Positions 8,233 through 15,931 of a stretch of 33,053 bases of DNA are shown piece by piece; within the stretch, counting starts at the first letter, position 1; each line of letters starts with the position of its first letter. The stretch is from JBBQNY01 sp038255255 (GTDB lineage Bacteria; Pseudomonadota; Gammaproteobacteria; Xanthomonadales; Ahniellaceae). A model generated the notes under the pieces. The model was given only the letters and a program-made list of their open reading frames with translations. It had not been told where the DNA came from and searched no databases. The stretch is taken from contig JBBSLL010000034.1 in NCBI GenBank assembly GCA_038255255.1, forward strand, positions 1 to 33,053, in the 5' to 3' direction. The position numbers and the translations under genes were made by a program.

Positions 8233-9693
8233 TCAGCCCTTGCCGGGAAGTGGCGTGTTGAGGTACGGGAAGGTGGTGCGGAACAGGCCAGGCGCAGCCC
8301 TCACGCCATCGGTGAATGGCAGCTGGCCCGACGGAGCCGCGGCGGCCGGGAGCAGGACGCCCATGGCTGCGCGGAGCGTGATGTCCACCACGTCGTCGCC
8401 AGGACGGCGACCGTTCGGGTACCCGGCATTATCGCCGCCGATCACACCGAGGTCATTTTGCGATCCGGCGGCGACGGGAGCCGTGCCGGTGTTGAGTCGC
8501 AACATTTCAGATGCCGCTACGCCGGTTGGCATGTTCAAGCCCGCGACGCCGGTCAGGAAGACCGAGACCAGGTCGGTGCGCGGGAACTGGTTCGGTGCGG
8601 TGACCGCCGGAAACAGGATCTCGAGGAGCTCCGGAAACGTCGGACTCGTCACATAGGCACCAAACTGCGCGTCGTTGCGCGGCTCGGATGCATTGAAGCG
8701 ATCCTTGTCCGGCAGGCCAATGACGACCTCGTTGACCAGAGGCGCGCCGAGCCGCGAAATCTGCGTCCAGGCCCCGCCCTCGATCGAAGGACCGACACCG
8801 GTGGCACCGGTCGGCGTGAGGGTGGCCGAACCACGCGGACGCGAATTGAGCACGCGCGCCTGCCGCAGGCTGGACGTCGTCCACGCGCCCACGATGGGAC
8901 TGCCCTGAGCGGCAAGACATGCGATCGGGACTTCGAGTGCGAGGGTCGTCACGTTCTTGTCCAACAGCTGGTTCGGCCCGCCTTCGCGCGGCCCCAGCGG
9001 GTTGAGGTTCACGAGATCGAATGTGCCGCCCAGATCGATGAAGAATCCTTCCCGGCGCTGCCCGACGAACACCCGGCCTTCAGCGCACCCCGGAATCGCG
9101 AGGCGGAAAATGTGATTGTCCGCATACTGCTGATACGCCGGAATCGACTTTGTGCCGATGTAATCGAAGGGCTTGCGGAAATTGTTGGTACCCGCGCTGG
9201 CGTTGGTCGCCGGCTGCACAGTCCCGGTGCGGCGATTGCCGCGCACCACGTTGACGGTATACGTCTCGATCAGGTTCTTGTTCGCGTCGTTCGCTTCTGG
9301 CGTCGGTCCAAACGGTCCGATGTTGATCAGCGGCACCGGTACGCTGGTTCCATTGACCGGGATGGCTCGCGACTGGAAGGCATTGTTGAAGCGGAACTGG
9401 AATGTCAGGTCTTCCTGCGCATCGCCATTGTTGTCGACGTGGATTTCATACAGCGCTTCCTGATCCATGAAGAAGTAGTTCGGACCACCGTACGGATCCT
9501 GCAGCGGGAGATAGTTGGCGAGGATGGTGACGAAACCCTCGCGGCCCGTTTCGTAGCTGCGGAACATGTAGAAGTCGGTACCGTCAGACTTCGGCAGCTC
9601 GGTAATGAACGGGGCTTCGCGGTGACTCGACGCAAATACCGTCGCCGATGCCAGAACCGCGGTGATTACAGCAGACAGAATCTTTAGCGACAT
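8233..9693 (-). CDS. DUF4331 domain secreted protein
   Basis: About 486 aa. The signal peptide MSLKILSAVITAVLASATVFA is followed by SSHREAPFI, the hallmark start of mature DUF4331 proteins, then SDGTDFYMFRSYE and PLQDPYGGPNYFFMD. The domain fills the protein; no enzymatic function is established for the family to my knowledge. An acidic stretch VDNNGDAQEDLTF (about residues 78-90) resembles a calcium-binding loop but is not a full EF-hand. ATG at 9693 is chosen for the signal peptide; AAGG lies about 10 nt upstream. The gene leads a minus-strand group with the lipoprotein, TPR and HupE-like genes. Its upstream region carries a 7-bp inverted repeat that may be an operator. Confidence 0.82.
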   Translation of the reverse strand: MSLKILSAVITAVLASATVFASSHREAPFITELPKSDGTDFYMFRSYETGREGFVTILANYLPLQDPYGGPNYFFMDQEALYEIHVDNNGDAQEDLTFQFRFNNAFQSRAIPVNGTSVPVPLINIGPFGPTPEANDANKNLIETYTVNVVRGNRRTGTVQPATNASAGTNNFRKPFDYIGTKSIPAYQQYADNHIFRLAIPGCAEGRVFVGQRREGFFIDLGGTFDLVNLNPLGPREGGPNQLLDKNVTTLALEVPIACLAAQGSPIVGAWTTSSLRQARVLNSRPRGSATLTPTGATGVGPSIEGGAWTQISRLGAPLVNEVVIGLPDKDRFNASEPRNDAQFGAYVTSPTFPELLEILFPAVTAPNQFPRTDLVSVFLTGVAGLNMPTGVAASEMLRLNTGTAPVAAGSQNDLGVIGGDNAGYPNGRRPGDDVVDITLRAAMGVLLPAAAAPSGQLPFTDGVRAAPGLFRTTFPYLNTPLPGKG

Positions 9694-9791
9694 GGGTGGG
9701 TTGCCTTGCGTGCGAGAAGTGCATTCGATACTCCCCGGTGCGCGATGAGGCAGCCGTGCACTGCGCAATTCATATCGTGCAGAAAAAGCAT

Positions 9792-9824
9792 CACATCGTA
9801 TGGTTTGATCCGACCTTCATACGA
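9792..9824. promoter_or_regulatory. Inverted repeat upstream of the DUF4331 gene, possible operator
   Basis: TCGTATG at 9796-9802 and CATACGA at 9818-9824 form an inverted repeat with a 15-nt spacer in the 193-bp gap before the DUF4331 gene. The left arm lies in the 11-mer CACATCGTATG (9792-9802), which recurs as its reverse complement, CATACGATGTG, at 20365-20375 in front of the AraC-family gene. The spacing fits a dimeric regulator. No clear -35/-10 pair was identified in the gap. Confidence 0.35.
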
Positions 9825-9886
9825 AAGTCACACCGGCATCACTCTGCGTGTACGAAATCGTGACCGTCGTGAAGACATTGCGAGCA

Positions 9887-11779
9887 TCACCGGTAGCCGG
9901 CAGCCTGCAACTCGAACAGTTCGGCGTAGCGGCCGCGCTGCTCCAGGAGCTCGGCGTGCGTGCCCGAGGCCTCGATGCGACCATGCGCCAGCACGAGGAT
10001 GCGATCCGCCATGCGCACGCTCGAGAAACGGTGCGAGATGAGCACCGCGGTACGTGCATGCGCGAGTTCGCGGAAGCGCTGGAAGACCTCGAACTCGGCG
10101 CGCGCGTCGAGCGCGGCCGTTGGCTCGTCCAGGATCATGACCTGCGCGTCGCGCATATAGGCACGCGCGATCGCGATCTTCTGCCACTGTCCGCCCGACA
10201 AATCGACTCCCGTCTGGAAGCGGCGTCCGATCATCTGGTCGAATCGAAGGGGCAAGGACTCGATCACCTCGTCGGCAGCCGCACGTTGCGCCGCGCGTTC
10301 GATGCGGGCCCGATCGCCGAGCGCTTCGATCGCGCCGACGCCGATGTTCTCCGCCGCAGTGAGGTGATAGCGAACGAAGTCCTGGAATACGACGCCGATA
10401 TTGGCGCGCACGTCCTCGAGGTCGTAGTCACGCAGGTCGCGTCCATCGAGGAGTATGCGTCCTTCGTCGGGGTCGTAGAGCCGCGCAAGCAGCTTCACGA
10501 GCGTCGTCTTGCCGGCCCCGTTCTCGCCGACGAACGCCAGCACCTCGCCTGCGCGCAATTCGAAATCGAGTCCGCGAAGCACCCAGTTCGGAGCCTCCGG
10601 ATAGCGGAATCCGACGCCCTCGAACGCGAAACCTTTTGCAATCGGCTGGGGGACCACGATCGCGTCGGGCCTGGACACGATCTCGGGTTCGATATCGAAG
10701 AAGGAATAGAGGTCGTCGAGGTAGAGGGCCTGCCCGGCCACCTGGGAGAACCCAACGAGCAGCCCTTCGAGCAACTGCCGCAGGCGCAGGAAACTTCCGG
10801 CAAGAAACGTCAGGTCACCGATGGAAAAGTCGCCGCGCACGGTACGCCACGCGATGTAGGCGTAGGCCGCGTAGTAGCCGAGGCTCCCCAGCGTCGCCAG
10901 GAGCGTGCCCCACAGCGCGCGTTGTCGTGCGAGCTTGCGGTTGGCCAGGAAAAACTTTTCGGCGAGTTGCCGGTAGCGCGCAATGAAGAAATGGTGCAGG
11001 CCGAAGATCTTGACCTCTTTCGCCGTCTCCACGCTGGCGCCGGTCTGACGCAGGTACTCGAGCTGGCGGCGTTCCGGCGTCCACTGGAAATTGAGCGTGT
11101 AGCCGAGCGCATTGAAGTGCGCCTCCCCAATGAAAGCCGGCACCAGCGCCAGTAGCAGCAGCACGATCAGCCATGGCGCGTAGACGATCAGTGCTGCCGC
11201 GAGGCTGATGACGGTGATCGAGTCCTGTACCTGCCCGAACAGCTGGCTCAGCAGGTTCATGCGGCCCATCGTCTGCCGGCGCGCCCGATCGAGCTTGTCC
11301 TGTTGTTCGGGGCTCTCGAAGTCTTCGAGGTCAAGCTTCGCGGCATGCTCCATGAGGCGCACGCTGCTGGCATTGGTGAAGAGCTCCGACAACAGGGTGT
11401 CGGCGTAACTGACCATTCGACCGAGCAGGTCGGACGCCACCGCCAGCGCAAGTTCGAGGGCGAGCAGAAGCGCGAGGGAATCCAGCAGCCCGATCCGCCA
11501 CGCCTCCTCCAGCGATGCGAACTGCACGTCCAGCGCGATCAGGCGCACGACCTCATCAATGATGAGCTTGCCGATATACAGCGCCACAACCGGCAGCAAC
11601 GCGCGCACCACGCGCAGGCCCAGGCTCGCCAGTGTCAGCGGCGGTGACGTTTCCCAGATCTGCCGGAGAAACGGCGGCAGGTTGCGCAGCGCGCCCACGC
11701 GCTCGCGCAGGCTGGGATTCGCGCGCCGCCGCCTGGGATCGCCGGCAGAAGGTGCTTCAGCTGTTGTCGGCTGGGCCAT
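9887..11779 (-). CDS. ABC transporter, fused permease and ATPase
   Basis: About 630 aa, a half-transporter of the ABC exporter type. The N-terminal transmembrane domain (about residues 30-350) has hydrophobic helices such as LLPVVALYIGKLIIDEVV, SLALLLALELALAVASDLL and AALIVYAPWLIVLLLLALVPAF. The ATPase domain has Walker A GENGAGKT (418-425), a Q-loop in VVFQDF, the signature DLSGGQWQK (about 523-531) and Walker B VMILDEPTAALD. Substrate is unknown; lipids, peptides or drugs are exported by relatives. ATG at 11779 overlaps the end of the DUF3025 gene by 23 nt, so the two are translationally coupled. A longer in-frame start is possible but would run inside the upstream gene. Confidence 0.88.
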   Translation of the reverse strand: MAQPTTAEAPSAGDPRRRRANPSLRERVGALRNLPPFLRQIWETSPPLTLASLGLRVVRALLPVVALYIGKLIIDEVVRLIALDVQFASLEEAWRIGLLDSLALLLALELALAVASDLLGRMVSYADTLLSELFTNASSVRLMEHAAKLDLEDFESPEQQDKLDRARRQTMGRMNLLSQLFGQVQDSITVISLAAALIVYAPWLIVLLLLALVPAFIGEAHFNALGYTLNFQWTPERRQLEYLRQTGASVETAKEVKIFGLHHFFIARYRQLAEKFFLANRKLARQRALWGTLLATLGSLGYYAAYAYIAWRTVRGDFSIGDLTFLAGSFLRLRQLLEGLLVGFSQVAGQALYLDDLYSFFDIEPEIVSRPDAIVVPQPIAKGFAFEGVGFRYPEAPNWVLRGLDFELRAGEVLAFVGENGAGKTTLVKLLARLYDPDEGRILLDGRDLRDYDLEDVRANIGVVFQDFVRYHLTAAENIGVGAIEALGDRARIERAAQRAAADEVIESLPLRFDQMIGRRFQTGVDLSGGQWQKIAIARAYMRDAQVMILDEPTAALDARAEFEVFQRFRELAHARTAVLISHRFSSVRMADRILVLAHGRIEASGTHAELLEQRGRYAELFELQAAGYR

Positions 11780-12680
11780 GCGCGCGCATTTGCAGAAGAG
11801 TGGCGCGCAGGCTATCGGCTGCCAGCTGCCCGGACGGTGAAGGCAGGAAAAAGGGCGACGGATAGCGCCTGCCGGCGGCAATCGGCCGAAAGCACTCGCC
11901 GCTCTGCAGGAACTGCGCACGTCCCTCCGCGTCGAGTGAGGAGCGATGCCAGCCCTCGAGGCCGCTTACGGGAAAAGCGCGCAGTTCCTTCGGATCAAGC
12001 AACAACCTGCCCTCGGCGATCCGGTCGGCGAGCGCGGCGAGGGCATCGCGTTCAACTCCCGGAGAGTGTGGATCTGCCGTCGTGGCGATCGCCAGCGCCT
12101 TGCCAACCAGCAGGTGTTCCGGGTCGAGCGCGTGCTCGAGCAGCGCGTGCCCGAAGACGAGTACGCGCGTTTGCTCGCGCCATGCGGCACCGCAGGTGCC
12201 GAACAGTTCCGGCCAGTCATGCCGGTCCCATGCATCGAGCAGGCGCAGGTCGCGCGCAATCACCACGAGCCCGCCCTCGTCGAACAAGGTGAGCGCGCAC
12301 TGGCCGAGCGTGCGCTCGCGCGGACCGACACGAGCGAGGTCGCTGACCTGTCGTGCGTTCAACGCGTGCTTGAGCACGGGATAACGCAACCAGACCAGCG
12401 AATTCAGCAGGTCATGCCAATTGTCTTCCCGCGTGGCGATCCGATGCATTTGTGCTATTCGGGCTTCATAGTGAAGGCCGTCCGCCAGAAGCGCGGGCGT
12501 CTGCGCGACGAAAACCGGCGATGCGGCGCTCCGCCTGGCATTCAACTCCTCGAGAGCCGGCCATCGAGTGGCCTCGAGCAGGTCGCGAAACGCCGCATAG
12601 TCGGCGAACACGGGATGCGCGAATGTGCCGGGCGCGATCTCCCCGCGGGCCGGCGCCACGAAGCGCAGGCGACGCGGCAT
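11757..12680 (-). CDS. DUF3025 domain protein
   Basis: 307 aa, a member of the DUF3025 family recognised by the block REDNWHDLLNSLVWLRYP (about residues 84-101) and the following FDEGGLVVIARD and FGHALLEHAL segments. No signal peptide or membrane segment is seen, so it is likely cytosolic. No biochemical role is known to me. The ATG at 12680 has a good GGGAG ribosome-binding site. It leads a two-gene unit with the ABC exporter and is divergent from the HIT-family gene. Confidence 0.8.
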   Translation of the reverse strand: MPRRLRFVAPARGEIAPGTFAHPVFADYAAFRDLLEATRWPALEELNARRSAASPVFVAQTPALLADGLHYEARIAQMHRIATREDNWHDLLNSLVWLRYPVLKHALNARQVSDLARVGPRERTLGQCALTLFDEGGLVVIARDLRLLDAWDRHDWPELFGTCGAAWREQTRVLVFGHALLEHALDPEHLLVGKALAIATTADPHSPGVERDALAALADRIAEGRLLLDPKELRAFPVSGLEGWHRSSLDAEGRAQFLQSGECFRPIAAGRRYPSPFFLPSPSGQLAADSLRATLLQMRAHGPADNS

Positions 12681-12890
12681 CGCTCCCGACTCCAGCCGGG
12701 ATGACTTCAGGACCCTAACGATCGCACTTCACCTTTTCCTCCAGCGCGTCGCGTGGCGCTCACGCCTCTCGTCGAATCCTGGCAGGGCAGCGGCGGCCGA
12801 CGCTGCGCCGGGTGGCGTCGCCATGGCGTCCGCCAATGCGGATTGTAGACTTGCAATGGAAATATCGGCGCCACGGACAATTCCCACGCA

Positions 12891-13301
12891 GTGACTCCAT
12901 TCGAACTCGATCCCCGGTTGCAGCGCGACACGCACGCGGTCTGCGAGCTTGCGCTCTGCAGGGTGCGGCTGATGGATGACGCGCGGTTTCCCTGGCTGGT
13001 GCTGGTGCCACGCGTCGCAGGAATACGCGAACTGATCGACCTCGATGAGGGCAGCCGCGCCCGGCTCTGGGGGGAAGTGGCCCTCGCCAGCGAGGCCTTG
13101 CGCGCGCTGTGCTCGCCGCACAAGCTCAATGTCGCCGCCCTCGGCAACGTCGTGGAACAGCTGCACGTGCACGTCATCGCCCGCTTCCGCGACGACGCCG
13201 CCTGGCCGCGCCCGGTCTGGGGCGCCGGTATCGCCGAACCCTACACCCCGGCCCGACTCGCCGAACTCCTGCCGAAACTACGCACCGCATTGCCGAACTA
13301 A
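12891..13301 (+). CDS. HIT family nucleotide hydrolase/transferase
   Basis: 136 aa, cytosolic, predicted to act on nucleotide phosphoryl or AMP linkages. The HIT signature reads GNVVEQLHVHVIARF, with the His pair at 92 and 94; Gln90 stands where the first His of the HxHxH triad usually lies. The substitution leaves the His that forms the covalent intermediate in the family (His92 here by alignment). DARFPWLVLVPR is the usual N-terminal segment of this proteobacterial subgroup. GTG at 12891 is the only start available downstream of an in-frame stop at 12846-12848; no strong ribosome-binding site precedes it, so it may be weakly translated or leaderless. Substrate not determinable. Confidence 0.82.
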   Translation: MTPFELDPRLQRDTHAVCELALCRVRLMDDARFPWLVLVPRVAGIRELIDLDEGSRARLWGEVALASEALRALCSPHKLNVAALGNVVEQLHVHVIARFRDDAAWPRPVWGAGIAEPYTPARLAELLPKLRTALPN

Positions 13302-13330
13302 CGAGCGGGTCCGCGTTGCTTCCCTCTCCC

Positions 13331-13359
13331 CAGCCCCTCTCCCGGGGGGAGAGGGGCTG
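13331..13359. terminator. GC-rich hairpin between convergent HIT and dcd genes
   Basis: Arms CAGCCCCTCTCCC (13331-13343) and GGGAGAGGGGCTG (13347-13359) are perfect reverse complements around GGG. It lies 30 nt after the HIT gene and 38 nt after dcd, a natural place for a shared bidirectional terminator, but no T-tract flanks it. Similar CCCCTCTCCC palindromes are common intergenic repeats in this part of the Gammaproteobacteria. Confidence 0.5.
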
Positions 13360-13397
13360 CCTCGCCTTGCGGCGCGGCCGCAAACGGTTCGCCTGTT

Positions 13398-13967
13398 TCA
13401 GGTGCGGGGCAGCGTCACGCCGCGTTGGCCCTGGTACTTGCCGCCCCGGTCGGCGTAGCTGGTCTCGCAGACCTCGTCGGATTCGAAGAACAGCATTTGC
13501 GCCACGCCTTCGTTGGCGTAGATGCGCGCGGGCAACGGCGTGGTGTTGGAGAACTCGAGCGTCACATGGCCTTCCCACTCCGGCTCGAGCGGAGTCACGT
13601 TGACGATGATGCCGCAGCGCGCGTATGTGCTCTTTCCCAGGCACACCACCAGCGTCGAACGCGGGATGCGGAAATACTCCACAGTGCGCGCGAGCGCGAA
13701 GGAGTTGGGAGGGATGATGCAGATATCCGCCTCGATGTCGACGAAGCTCGACGGATCGAATGCCTTGGGATCGACGATGGTCGAGTTGATGTTGGTGAAG
13801 ATTTTGAACTCGCGCGCGCAGCGCACGTCGTAGCCATAGCTCGAGGTGCCGTAGCTGACGATGCGATGTCCGTCCGCGGCCTGCTTCACCTGGCCTGGCT
13901 CGAACGGTTCGATCATGCCCTGCGTCTGCGCCATGCGGCGGATCCAGCGGTCGCTCTTGATGCTCAT
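13398..13967 (-). CDS. dcd: dCTP deaminase
   Basis: 189 aa. Converts dCTP to dUTP and ammonia, feeding dTMP synthesis; cytosolic homotrimer. Hallmarks are SSYGYDVR (42-49), the substrate-binding STYARCGI (113-120) and the catalytic Glu138 in EGHVTLEFSNTT, equivalent by position to Glu138 of E. coli Dcd; the C-terminal GGKYQGQRGVTLPR closes the active site. Length matches the monofunctional enzyme. ATG at 13967 has AGG at good spacing. The upstream 212 bp to mrp consists almost wholly of two tandem palindromic units, and a second copy of the ATG/ribosome-binding segment (CATGAAACCTCG on the plus strand) is found at 14079-14090. Confidence 0.95.
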   Translation of the reverse strand: MSIKSDRWIRRMAQTQGMIEPFEPGQVKQAADGHRIVSYGTSSYGYDVRCAREFKIFTNINSTIVDPKAFDPSSFVDIEADICIIPPNSFALARTVEYFRIPRSTLVVCLGKSTYARCGIIVNVTPLEPEWEGHVTLEFSNTTPLPARIYANEGVAQMLFFESDEVCETSYADRGGKYQGQRGVTLPRT

Positions 13968-13997
13968 GAAACCTCGGTGTCGGTTTTTGTCGATTCT

Positions 13998-14073
13998 GTA
14001 GGTCAGGTCGCGACAGCGACCTGACGGATGTTCGCCAGACCATGTCAGGTCGGACGAGCCGACCTGACCTACA
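13998..14073. repeat. REP-like palindromic dimer, copy 1 upstream of dcd
   Basis: Starts GTAG and ends CTAC. The left hairpin is GTCAGGTCGC / GCGACCTGAC around GACA (14002-14025). The right hairpin is GTCAGGTCGG / CCGACCTGAC around ACGAG, with the last stem pair changed on both sides compared with the left one. The two hairpins are in inverted orientation, separated by about 20 nt. Same architecture as the element at 14110. Confidence 0.8.
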
Positions 14074-14109
14074 TGCACATGAAACCTCGTTGTGCGTGAA
14101 CGCGTTTTT

Positions 14110-14183
14110 GTAGGTCAGGTCGCGACAGCGACCTGACGGAAATGCGCCAGATCATGTCAGGTCGCTGTCGCGACCTGACCTAC
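14110..14183. repeat. REP-like palindromic dimer, copy 2, overlapping the mrp stop codon
   Basis: GTAG at 14110-14113, then the stem GTCAGGTCGC / GCGACCTGAC around GACA; after a short spacer the mirror hairpin GTCAGGTCGC / GCGACCTGAC around TGTC, closing with CTAC at 14180-14183. On the minus strand the terminal GTAG overlaps the mrp stop: the G is the last base of the final Thr codon and TAG is the stop codon (14182-14180). The arms of the whole unit are complementary over about 28 bp. Confidence 0.8.
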
Positions 14184-15268
14184 GTGTTCTGCATGACGAT
14201 CTTCGGCAGCGCGATCGACTTGTCGCGCGCGCGCAGCGACAACAGCGCCCCGGTGCGCCGCGCGATCTCCCGATACGCCTCCGCGACATCCGAATCGGGC
14301 GCAGCTTCCACCGTCGGGACGCCCTGGTCGCCATCTTCGCGAATGCGGATATCGAGCGGCAGCGAACCGAGCAGCGGCACGCCGTATTGTGATGCCATCC
14401 GTTCGCCGCCGCCCGCGCCGAACACGTGTTCGGCGTGGCCGCACTTCGAGCAGACGTGCACCGCCATGTTCTCGATGATGCCCAGTACTGGCACCGACAC
14501 TTTCTCGAACATCTTGAGGGCCTTGCGGGCATCGAGGAGGGCGATGTCCTGCGGCGTGGTAACGATCACCGCGCCCGACACGGGAATTTTCTGGCACAGC
14601 GTCAACTGGATGTCCCCGGTCCCCGGCGGCAGGTCGATGACGAGATAGTCGAGGTCGTCCCAGCGCGTCTCGGACAGCATCTGCTGCAGCGCCTGGGTCA
14701 CCATCGGGCCGCGCCAGATCATGGGCGTGTCCTCGTCGATCATGAGGCCGATCGACATGGCCTGGATTCCGTGCGAGAGCTTTGGTTCCAGATGCTGTCC
14801 GTCGGCGCTTTCCGGCTTTCCCGACAGCGACAGCATGCGGGGGATACTGGGTCCGTAGATGTCGGCATCGAGCACGCCGACGCTGGCACCCTCGTCGCGC
14901 AAGGCCAGCGCGAGATTCACCGCGGTCGTGGACTTGCCCACTCCGCCCTTGCCCGACGCAACCGCGATCACGTTGCGGATGCCCGGCAATGGCGTGAGCC
15001 CCTGCTGCACCTTCTGCGCGTGCACCTTGAACCCGGAGTTGACGTCGACCTGCGAGATCGCGCCCTCGGCCGCGAGCGCCTGCCGTACCAGCGTCGCGAG
15101 CTGGGGCAGGTAGCGCACTGCAGGATAGGCGAGCCGGAGGTCGACGGTGACCCGATCGGCATCGATGGCCACGCTGCGCAGGCTCCCCTGGCCCACGATG
15201 TCGCGTTGCGTGTATTTGTCGACGACATTGCTTAGCAGTTCGCGAACACGCGCCTCGGTGATTGCCAC
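14180..15268 (-). CDS. apbC: Mrp/ApbC iron-sulfur cluster carrier ATPase
   Basis: About 362 aa. Mrp/ApbC binds and delivers Fe-S clusters to apoproteins in the cytosol. An N-terminal DUF59 (MIP18-like) domain spans about residues 1-80 (VRELLSNVVDKYTQRDIV...). It is followed by the deviant Walker A SGKGGVGKSTT (about 105-115), DADIYGPSIPRM, VIDLPPGTGD and the CxxC cluster-binding pair CSKC (about 273-276). The GTG start at 15268 was chosen because it matches the usual N-terminus and GAGGAA lies upstream; a longer ORF reaches 15361 but would run to the edge of the divergent lipoprotein gene. The stop codon is formed by the GTAG head of a REP-like repeat. Confidence 0.92.
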   Translation of the reverse strand: MAITEARVRELLSNVVDKYTQRDIVGQGSLRSVAIDADRVTVDLRLAYPAVRYLPQLATLVRQALAAEGAISQVDVNSGFKVHAQKVQQGLTPLPGIRNVIAVASGKGGVGKSTTAVNLALALRDEGASVGVLDADIYGPSIPRMLSLSGKPESADGQHLEPKLSHGIQAMSIGLMIDEDTPMIWRGPMVTQALQQMLSETRWDDLDYLVIDLPPGTGDIQLTLCQKIPVSGAVIVTTPQDIALLDARKALKMFEKVSVPVLGIIENMAVHVCSKCGHAEHVFGAGGGERMASQYGVPLLGSLPLDIRIREDGDQGVPTVEAAPDSDVAEAYREIARRTGALLSLRARDKSIALPKIVMQNT

Positions 15269-15372
15269 GTCTGGATATTCCTCGTTCAGGCTGACCTGCG
15301 ATTCTAGTGGGCGGCGGGACGACCGCTCCTGCCGCCATTGAATGGCTCCGGGCTGGACCACTGGGGAACCTG

Positions 15373-15879
15373 ATGAAAGTCATGCATATAGGCGGCGCCG
15401 CTGCCCTGTTTACAGCTTTGGTGCTTGCTGGTTGCGCCCAACCCGTGCGACGCGACGCGCCGCAACGGCTTCCGCCGGACTCGCGCAGCGAAACGGAGGC
15501 CAAGAGGCCTGCCGACACCCGGCGCAGAAGAGCGGCCGCCCCGCCCCAGAGAACGCAGCCACCTGCAGGGAGCGAGGAATTGCCCGTGACCCCGCTCGAG
15601 CCCGAGCGCGTCGCAGTGCCCCCAGGCCGCCCTGCGGGATCGCTCACCGGCGTACCGGTTTGCGACCAGTACCTGGCGTCGTACCGGCAATGCCACACGA
15701 CCATCGGCCAGGCCACTCCCGCAGCAATCGACGCGAACTTCGAACGCCTGCGCGACAGCATGGTGCGCCAGTCGGGAACTCCCGAAGGGCGTGCCCAGAT
15801 TTCTGGCCAGTGCAAAGGTCTCGCTGCACTCGTGCAGGAATCACTCGGAGGCCGCAAGTGCGGCGATCCGCCGCGCTGA
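15373..15879 (+). CDS. Lipoprotein of unknown function
   Basis: 168 aa. Lipoprotein signal peptide with lipobox LAGC (Cys21), then a charged and proline-rich linker (about residues 25-85, including RRRRAAAPPQ and VAVPPGRPAG). The C-terminal ~75 residues have four Cys (VCDQYLASYRQCH ... SGQCKGL ... GRKCGDPP) that could form two disulfides in the periplasm; helix-rich, no family recognised. ATG at 15373 with GGGA upstream; an alternative ATG at 15382 would shorten the signal. It is divergent from mrp and followed by metG after 52 nt. Confidence 0.65.
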   Translation: MKVMHIGGAAALFTALVLAGCAQPVRRDAPQRLPPDSRSETEAKRPADTRRRRAAAPPQRTQPPAGSEELPVTPLEPERVAVPPGRPAGSLTGVPVCDQYLASYRQCHTTIGQATPAAIDANFERLRDSMVRQSGTPEGRAQISGQCKGLAALVQESLGGRKCGDPPR

Positions 15880-15931
15880 CCCCGATTCGCGATGCGTGAA
15901 ATAATCGCTCCATCTCTGGGTGGAGCATTGA

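Larger units (their letters stand above)
13965..14183. repeat. Tandem duplication of a ~113-bp unit containing the dcd start region and a REP dimer
   Basis: The word CATGAAACCTCG occurs at 13965-13976, where it is the dcd start codon plus ribosome-binding site, and again at 14079-14090. In both copies a T5 stretch and then a GTAG...CTAC palindromic dimer follow, at offsets of 112-114 nt. The region between CATGAAACCTCG and the REP dimers has diverged while the palindromes remain nearly identical. Confidence 0.75.

Noticed and set aside
9848..11155. Plus-strand frame opposite the ABC exporter
   Set aside because: Antisense of the ATPase domain; the minus-strand frame has Walker A, signature and Walker B motifs.
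12891..13301. Inactive HIT protein because the first His of the triad is Gln
   Set aside because: Many HIT-family enzymes vary at that position, and the His pair that includes the expected nucleophile is intact, so inactivity is not supported.
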